In this document: piece by piece, positions 59,843-64,000 of the stretch | How positions within the stretch are numbered: the first letter of the stretch is position 1 | Layout: each line of letters begins with the position of its first letter | NCBI RefSeq assembly: GCF_015500075.1 | Contig: NZ_CP045496.1 | Location: forward strand, 3,482,001 to 3,546,000 | Source: Mesorhizobium sp. INR15 | Lineage (GTDB): Bacteria; Pseudomonadota; Alphaproteobacteria; Rhizobiales; Rhizobiaceae | Length of the DNA stretch: 64,000 bases | Direction of reading: 5' to 3' | Made by a program: the position numbers and the translations under genes | Notes under the pieces: model-generated | The model's input: the letters and a program-made list of their open reading frames with translations, nothing else | Told to the model about the DNA's origin: nothing | Database searches by the model: none

Positions 59843-60460
59843 ATGCTGGATCTCTTCCCGGAAGCTGAAAAACCGATCGAAATCATCCCGGGGCGTAAGC
59901 TTGCCGCCAAGGCCGCGTCGCTCTACGTCGCGCTATTGGATCATTTCGAGACCCGTCCGGTGGACGAGTTGCGGTTGGGCTTCGACGGCATATCAGGCGA
60001 TTTTCATGCCGGCCCCACGCGGCGTTCCGGCGGGCGCGAGCCCTGGTATCCGCGTGGCACCGAAATGCGCAACGAACGGCAATTGTCGATCGTGGCGGCG
60101 GATGAACTGGCCATCGTCGCCGAACGCATGGGGCTGGCAGAGATCAAGCCGGAGTGGATCGGCGCCAATCTCTTGATCGAAGGCCTGCCCAATCTCTCCA
60201 TGCTGCCCTCCGGCACGCTGCTGTTTTTCAAGGGCGGCGTGACGATCAAGGTCGACGCGCGGAACGGACCATGCCGTATCGCCGGCCGGTCGATCGCCGA
60301 ACACGCTGGAATGGCCGATATCGAGGCTGGCGCGCTGCTGTTCCCGAAAGCGGCGAAGCGGCTGCGCGGGGTCGTCGCCTGGGTCGAAAAGCCGGGCGTT
60401 ATCAGGGCCGGCGAGGAGATTTCGGCGCGGGTGCCGGAGCAGTGGATTTATAAGGCTTAG
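59843..60460 (+). CDS. MOSC domain protein
   Basis: 205 residues, single MOSC (molybdenum cofactor sulfurase C-terminal) domain: NERQLSIVAADELAIVAERMGL, IGANLLIEGLPNLSMLPSGTLL and the conserved Cys144 in NGPCRIAG. MOSC proteins bind molybdenum cofactor or move sulfur onto it, and YiiM-like members reduce N-hydroxylated compounds. GGAATAA precedes the ATG. It lies 4 bp after the TetR gene. A hairpin follows the stop codon. Confidence 0.88.
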   Translation: MLDLFPEAEKPIEIIPGRKLAAKAASLYVALLDHFETRPVDELRLGFDGISGDFHAGPTRRSGGREPWYPRGTEMRNERQLSIVAADELAIVAERMGLAEIKPEWIGANLLIEGLPNLSMLPSGTLLFFKGGVTIKVDARNGPCRIAGRSIAEHAGMADIEAGALLFPKAAKRLRGVVAWVEKPGVIRAGEEISARVPEQWIYKA

Positions 60461-60461
60461 C

Positions 60462-60487
60462 GCTACGCCGCCCGAAGGCGGCGTAGC
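60462..60487. terminator. Two-way hairpin between convergent genes
   Basis: GCTACGCCGCC (60462-60472) pairs perfectly with GGCGGCGTAGC (60477-60487) around CGAA. The 11-bp stem lies 1 bp after the MOSC stop and 13 bp before the stop of the convergent SDR gene. No T-run follows on either strand. Confidence 0.7.
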
Positions 60488-60500
60488 AAAGCGCTGGCCT

Positions 60501-61340
60501 CTAGCCTTTGCGGTTCTTGTTCGCGCCTTGCGCCATGATCGAAACGTGATCCCACTTCTCCCAGGTGGCGAGGCGGTTAGCGTATTCCTGCTTGATCATC
60601 GGCAGGCCGCCATCGCCGAAGAACACCCGAAGCGGCGGCTCGGCGGCATCGACAATCGCCAGCATCGCCGGTCCCGTCGCTTCTGGATCACCGGCGACCG
60701 AGTTGGCGCGGCGCTCGGCCATCTTGGCGCGGGCAGGTGCGTAGGCCTCGATCGGCTTGGAGATCTTTGCCGACGCGCCGGACCAGTCGGTGGAGAAGCC
60801 GCCCGGTTCGACCAATGTCACGTGAATGCCGAACTCCGCGACTTCGATGCTCAGCGACTGGCTGAAGGCCTCCAGCGCCCATTTCGAGGCGTGGTAGAGA
60901 CCGAGCGAGGCGAAGGCATTGACGCCGCCGATCGAGGAGATCTGGATGATATGGCCGGAACGCTGCGCGCGCATGATCGGCAGCGCCGCCTGGGTGACCC
61001 ATAGCGCCCCGAACACATTGGTTTCGATCTGGTCGCGGGCTTCCTGCTCGCTGACCTCTTCAATGGCGCCGAAATGGCCGTAGCCGGCATTGTTGATGAC
61101 AACGTCAAGCCGGCCGAAGCGCTTGTGGGCCTCGGCAACAGCTGCGTCGACGGCCGCCTTGTCGGTGACGTCGAGCTTGATCGCTGCAATCTTGTCGCCG
61201 TAGGTCTTGACCAGATCGGCGAGTGTGCCGACATCGCGTGCGGTCGCGGCAACGCTGTCGCCACGGGCCAGCGCTGCCTCTGCCCAGACGCGGCCAAAGC
61301 CTTTGGACGATCCGGTGATGAACCAAACCTTTGATGTCAT
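60501..61340 (-). CDS. SDR family oxidoreductase (NADP-type)
   Basis: 279 residues. Complete classical SDR: cofactor loop FITGSSKGFGRVWAEAAL, NNAG at about 83-86, Tyr149 and Lys153 in YHASK, and EPGGFSTDW after the active site. The ATARD stretch after strand 2 suggests NADP. The group is close to proteins annotated as oxidoreductases acting on ketones or short-chain alcohols. The substrate is unknown. It is alone on the minus strand between the MOSC hairpin and the aminotransferase gene's downstream side. Confidence 0.92.
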   Translation of the reverse strand: MTSKVWFITGSSKGFGRVWAEAALARGDSVAATARDVGTLADLVKTYGDKIAAIKLDVTDKAAVDAAVAEAHKRFGRLDVVINNAGYGHFGAIEEVSEQEARDQIETNVFGALWVTQAALPIMRAQRSGHIIQISSIGGVNAFASLGLYHASKWALEAFSQSLSIEVAEFGIHVTLVEPGGFSTDWSGASAKISKPIEAYAPARAKMAERRANSVAGDPEATGPAMLAIVDAAEPPLRVFFGDGGLPMIKQEYANRLATWEKWDHVSIMAQGANKNRKG

Positions 61341-61464
61341 GATGTGGAGTCCTTGCCCATACAGGCGTGATTTTGATGTAAGCGGAGGCTTCTCCGCTTA
61401 CGGCATATACGGCCTATCCCTAGATTTTCCAGAGGCGAGGGGAAATCTTTTTGAACAGGAGCCC

Positions 61465-61486
61465 CGCTGATCAGGCCTGATCAGCG
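61465..61486. repeat. 22-bp perfect palindrome at the stop codon
   Basis: All 22 bases are self-complementary, built on CGCTGATCAGG and its complement, and the palindrome covers the class IV aminotransferase stop codon (61481-61483). It could form a hairpin at the mRNA end or bind a protein. No T-run follows. Confidence 0.6.
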
Positions 61487-62443
61487 ATAATCCACCGGGC
61501 TCGACCAGGCCGGGTCTTCGTGCTTTTGCCAGTAGCGCGCCATCAACCGGCTGGTGATCGCGCCGACCTTGCCGTCGGCCACCGGCGCGCCGTCAATGGT
61601 CGTGACCGGCATGATGCCGCCAGCGGTAGAGGTGATGAAGACCTCGTCGGCCCCGCGCAGCGCGGTAACGCTGACATCCATCGCGAAAGCGGCAAGACCT
61701 TCTTCCACGCACAGATCAAACACGGTGCGCCGGGTGATGCCGGGGAGCACGCCCATGGCGGGCGTCGTCAATTTGCCGTCCTTGACGCAAAACACATTGA
61801 AGCCCGGCCCCTCGGCGACATTGCCGTTGAAGTCGAGGATAAGCGCCGTCTCCGCGCCACGGTCATAGGCATCGTAGAGGCCGCGCACCAGATCGAGCCA
61901 ATGGTAGTTCTTGATCGCCGGGTCGATCGAAGCCGGCGGAATGCGCACCTTGTCGCTGATGGCGACGCGCAGGCCGCGCTGCAGCTGTTCGGCATTGGCG
62001 ACCGAGCCGAACGGCACGGCGAAAGCCATGAAGCGGTTGATCGCCTGGCGCGGGTCGCGGCTGAAAGTCGGCGAGGCGCCACGTGTGCACAGCATCTCGA
62101 CATAGGCGGCGCGATGGCCTGAGAGCGCGACACAGTTGTGCAGGACTTCAGTCACGCCGTCGCGGTCGAACGGGATCGTCATGCGCAGCGTTTCGAGGCC
62201 GCCGAAGAAGCGGTCAAGATGCTGGTCGAGGCGGAAGAAACGCCCATTCCACACATGCACCGTGTCGTAGGTGGCATCCGAATGCAGAAAGCCCCAGTCC
62301 AAAACCGAAACCCTGGCCTGCGACATCGGCAGATACTGCCCGTCGAGAAAGGCGATTCCCTCGGGATAGGCATGCGGATCGATATGCCGTTCGGAAACGG
62401 TAGGCAGCGGTTTCAAGCCCGGTGTTGCGATCTTCAGGCTCAT
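61481..62443 (-). CDS. Class IV aminotransferase (D-alanine/branched-chain type)
   Basis: 320 residues, fold type IV PLP enzyme. Lys178 in DPAIKNYHWLD is the PLP Lys. Other family features: GQYLPMSQARVSVLDWGFLHSDATYDTVHVW, NVAEGPGFNVFCVKDG (Glu and phosphate loop), and GVLPGITRRTVFDL. The SDATYDTV stretch is nearer to D-amino acid or aminodeoxychorismate lyase-like members than to IlvE. It has an N-terminal extension of about 25 residues. It is a single gene on the minus strand, and the exact substrate is undecided. Confidence 0.9.
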   Translation of the reverse strand: MSLKIATPGLKPLPTVSERHIDPHAYPEGIAFLDGQYLPMSQARVSVLDWGFLHSDATYDTVHVWNGRFFRLDQHLDRFFGGLETLRMTIPFDRDGVTEVLHNCVALSGHRAAYVEMLCTRGASPTFSRDPRQAINRFMAFAVPFGSVANAEQLQRGLRVAISDKVRIPPASIDPAIKNYHWLDLVRGLYDAYDRGAETALILDFNGNVAEGPGFNVFCVKDGKLTTPAMGVLPGITRRTVFDLCVEEGLAAFAMDVSVTALRGADEVFITSTAGGIMPVTTIDGAPVADGKVGAITSRLMARYWQKHEDPAWSSPVDYR

Positions 62444-62590
62444 CCGAACATCCCTCGTTCAACGCGCTGGGATCAGAACCTACCGGCTGGGAAGTGAAGT
62501 CATAGAGCCAAGCCAGATGACGCCATTCATCCTGGATCGAGGCCTGGAATTGCCCTAGGCTGCCGGGTAATGTCTGGGCGGAGGGGAAAC

Positions 62591-63097
62591 ATGGGCATTC
62601 GGCCTGGCGCCGTCGTCGCGCTGTTCATTCTTGCCGCTGCTGGAGACGCCTTCGCCGCCGATTGTACGCGCGAAGGCGAGGAATTGTGCCAGGGCGGCCA
62701 GACCTACCGCTGCGAGAAAACCGGCAGCGAGTTGACGCCGATCTTCCAGAATGTCCCTTGTGGGGTGAATGCGCCGTCGCTGACGGGCACATGGATTGGC
62801 AAGGGCCATCAGAGCCCGGCCGGTGCCGGCGGCGCCGATTGGGAAATCACCATGACGATCAACGAGAACGGCGGGTCTATCGACTACCCGTCGCTCGGCT
62901 GCGGCGGTTCGCTGTCGCAGACATCCAGGGACGACACCTCGGCGGAATATCATGAGAGCATCACATACGGTCAGGACAAATGCATCGACGGCGGCGCCGT
63001 CACCGTCAGGTTTTTCAAGGGAAATCTGTCCTGGACCTGGGTCGGCCAGGCCGATGGCCAGCCCTACAACGCCGTCGCGGTTCTGACGCGCAAGTAG
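62591..63097 (+). CDS. Secreted hypothetical protein with cysteine-rich N-terminal part
   Basis: 168 residues. Signal peptide MGIRPGAVVALFILAAAGDAFA. The mature N-terminal part has a chitin-binding-like cysteine spacing (DCTREGEELCQGGQTYRCEKTG, VPCG). The C-terminal part is a beta-domain (LTGTWIGKGHQS, IDYPSLGCGGSL, YGQDKCIDGG, LSWTWVGQ) that resembles lipocalin-like GTW domains. No named family is certain. GGAGGGGAAAC lies before the ATG. It is convergent with the DUF2293 gene, with a 6-bp gap. Confidence 0.72.
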   Translation: MGIRPGAVVALFILAAAGDAFAADCTREGEELCQGGQTYRCEKTGSELTPIFQNVPCGVNAPSLTGTWIGKGHQSPAGAGGADWEITMTINENGGSIDYPSLGCGGSLSQTSRDDTSAEYHESITYGQDKCIDGGAVTVRFFKGNLSWTWVGQADGQPYNAVAVLTRK

Positions 63098-63103
63098 CTG
63101 AAG

Positions 63104-63418
63104 CTATTCCTCGTCGTCATCGGCATCGAGCAGCCGCGTTGCGCGCCAGCGGGTGAGCACGATGTTGGTTTTCTCGATGACGAAGAAGCGCGCTGAGTCG
63201 CGGTCGTAGCCCTCATTCAGGAGCTTTTCGTAGTCAGTGTGGACGTGGCGGATGTGGGCAATCGTCGCCAGCCACACGGCGATGGTTGGCGGCAAGGTCT
63301 TCATGTGAACGGCGCCGGCATCGGCACGGATCTTTTCCATGTCGGCATAGGGTGCAAGCGGCAGAAGTGCTGTCAGCGCCTTGGCGATGGCGCGGCGGCG
63401 GCCGGTTGGCGCGGTCAT
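63104..63418 (-). CDS. DUF2293 domain protein
   Basis: 104 residues. DUF2293 pattern: RAIAKALTALLPLAPYADMEKIRADAG, MKTLPPTIAVWLATIAHIRHVHTDYEKLLNEGYDRDSARFFV, ending ATRLLDADDDEE. Helical and basic, with no known activity. The start overlaps the stop of the TrmO gene (ATGA), so it is translated with it. A tRNA or nucleic-acid role by association is only a guess. Confidence 0.87.
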   Translation of the reverse strand: MTAPTGRRRAIAKALTALLPLAPYADMEKIRADAGAVHMKTLPPTIAVWLATIAHIRHVHTDYEKLLNEGYDRDSARFFVIEKTNIVLTRWRATRLLDADDDEE

Positions 63419-63951
63419 TGTTGATCCCGCTTGGGCTTTTCCCGTTCGGGCTCATCCCGGCCGGCAATGGTTGCCTCGGCAATGGCGTCGGTCGAAGCGA
63501 AATAGGGTTTGATGTCGATGACCGGCGTGCCGTCCAGCACATCGATTGCATCAAGCTCGACGCGCCCGGTGCTCTGGTCGAGCGCGACGAGCCTCGCCAC
63601 ATGCAGGCCGATCGGGTTCGGTCGGGCAGGGGAGCGCAGGCCGAATACGCCTTTCGCTTCAGCCGCATGGCGCGGTTTTTGCACAATCAGATTCCGCGGC
63701 GCGTGGTGTAGCCAGGACAGGATGACCACATGGCTGGCCCGCTCCAAACCCTGGAGGCCAGCCCGGTAGGGTGCGTCTATGGTCAGCACCGCCGGCTGCC
63801 CCGTCTCGCGTGCGGCGCGCATGTTCTTCGGACAGGTTTCCCGTGTCGTCCACGGCGAGGTGATGTAGCCGATGAAGACGATCTGGCCATCCGCCGGCAT
63901 CGACGCCGGATCCTGTTCCAGCCTCTGCTCGCCCTCGCGCATTTCGAACAT
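63415..63951 (-). CDS. trmO: TrmO-type tRNA m6t6A37 methyltransferase
   Basis: 178 residues. TrmO (TsaA/YaeB family) N-methylates t6A at position 37 of some tRNAs with SAM. Conserved pieces: IVFIGYITSPW, CPKNMRAARETGQPAVLTID, ERASHVVILSWLHHAPR, GVFGLRSPARPNPIGLHVARL and DVLDGTPVIDIKPYF. It lacks the C-terminal extension of E. coli TrmO, as many alphaproteobacterial members do. It is first gene of the trmO-DUF2293 pair. No ribosome site of note. The last 49 bases of the window show nothing. Confidence 0.9.
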   Translation of the reverse strand: MFEMREGEQRLEQDPASMPADGQIVFIGYITSPWTTRETCPKNMRAARETGQPAVLTIDAPYRAGLQGLERASHVVILSWLHHAPRNLIVQKPRHAAEAKGVFGLRSPARPNPIGLHVARLVALDQSTGRVELDAIDVLDGTPVIDIKPYFASTDAIAEATIAGRDEPEREKPKRDQQ

Positions 63952-64000
63952 GGCTTCGACTCACTTTGCGATTTCGCCTGATCCTGTCAGAGAACCGCGC

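Noticed and set aside
1..64000. tRNA, rRNA, CRISPR arrays, riboswitches and replication origins
   Set aside because: None could be recognised by reading. In particular no thiamine-box-like leader was seen before the NMT1-type transporter genes.

Overview
The window is GC-rich chromosomal DNA from an alphaproteobacterium of the Rhizobiales (Hyphomicrobiales). Mesorhizobium is the most likely genus. I infer this from codon use, the many ABC uptake systems, the style of the gene families and the dispersed palindromic intergenic repeats. No rRNA, tRNA, CRISPR array, phage or insertion-sequence transposase was seen. Genes are tightly packed and no stretch over 300 bases lacks a gene.

Layout. 1-9080: envelope block with a truncated alpha-2-macroglobulin-like gene (minus) and a divergent tamA-tamB operon. 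9346-15821: family-5 (peptide-type) ABC importer with a Tat-like binding protein, two permeases carrying insertions, and a fused double ATPase. 15834-20840: transglycosylase-like lipoprotein, MttB-family methyltransferase, a long palindromic repeat, and a dimethylglycine/sarcosine dehydrogenase-like fusion. 20881-23665: DoxX, secreted, VOC and ChaC proteins.

23782-41632 is the metabolic core, a complete reductive pyrimidine degradation locus: preT-preA (dihydropyrimidine dehydrogenase), dihydropyrimidinase, beta-ureidopropionase-type amidohydrolase, omega-amino acid:pyruvate aminotransferase, a RutR-type TetR regulator and an NMT1/THI5-type ABC importer. Two sites close to the enterobacterial RutR consensus lie upstream of preT and of the aminotransferase gene. 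Two insertions break the locus: a redox module (Rrf2, AhpD-like, DoxX, two SDRs, leaderless XRE regulator) and a DUF559 endonuclease gene flanked by a perfect 48-bp inverted repeat. The second is the most interesting structure here. It looks like a small mobile cassette whose ends belong to a dispersed palindromic family also represented at 18190-18337. A different palindromic element sits inside the transporter operon at 38340-38564.

41682-64000 is mixed accessory metabolism: an Lrp regulator divergent from a PLP gamma-lyase/synthase, a CHRD protein, a ThDP enzyme coupled to a CaiB/BaiF CoA-transferase, a lipase-like hydrolase, RNase T2, a diguanylate cyclase, EttA, trans-aconitate methyltransferase, a KAS III enzyme, two TetR modules with clear operators, a MOSC protein, SDR and class IV aminotransferase, and a trmO-DUF2293 pair at the right edge. 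Functions are read from motifs and recalled family features. No database search was possible.
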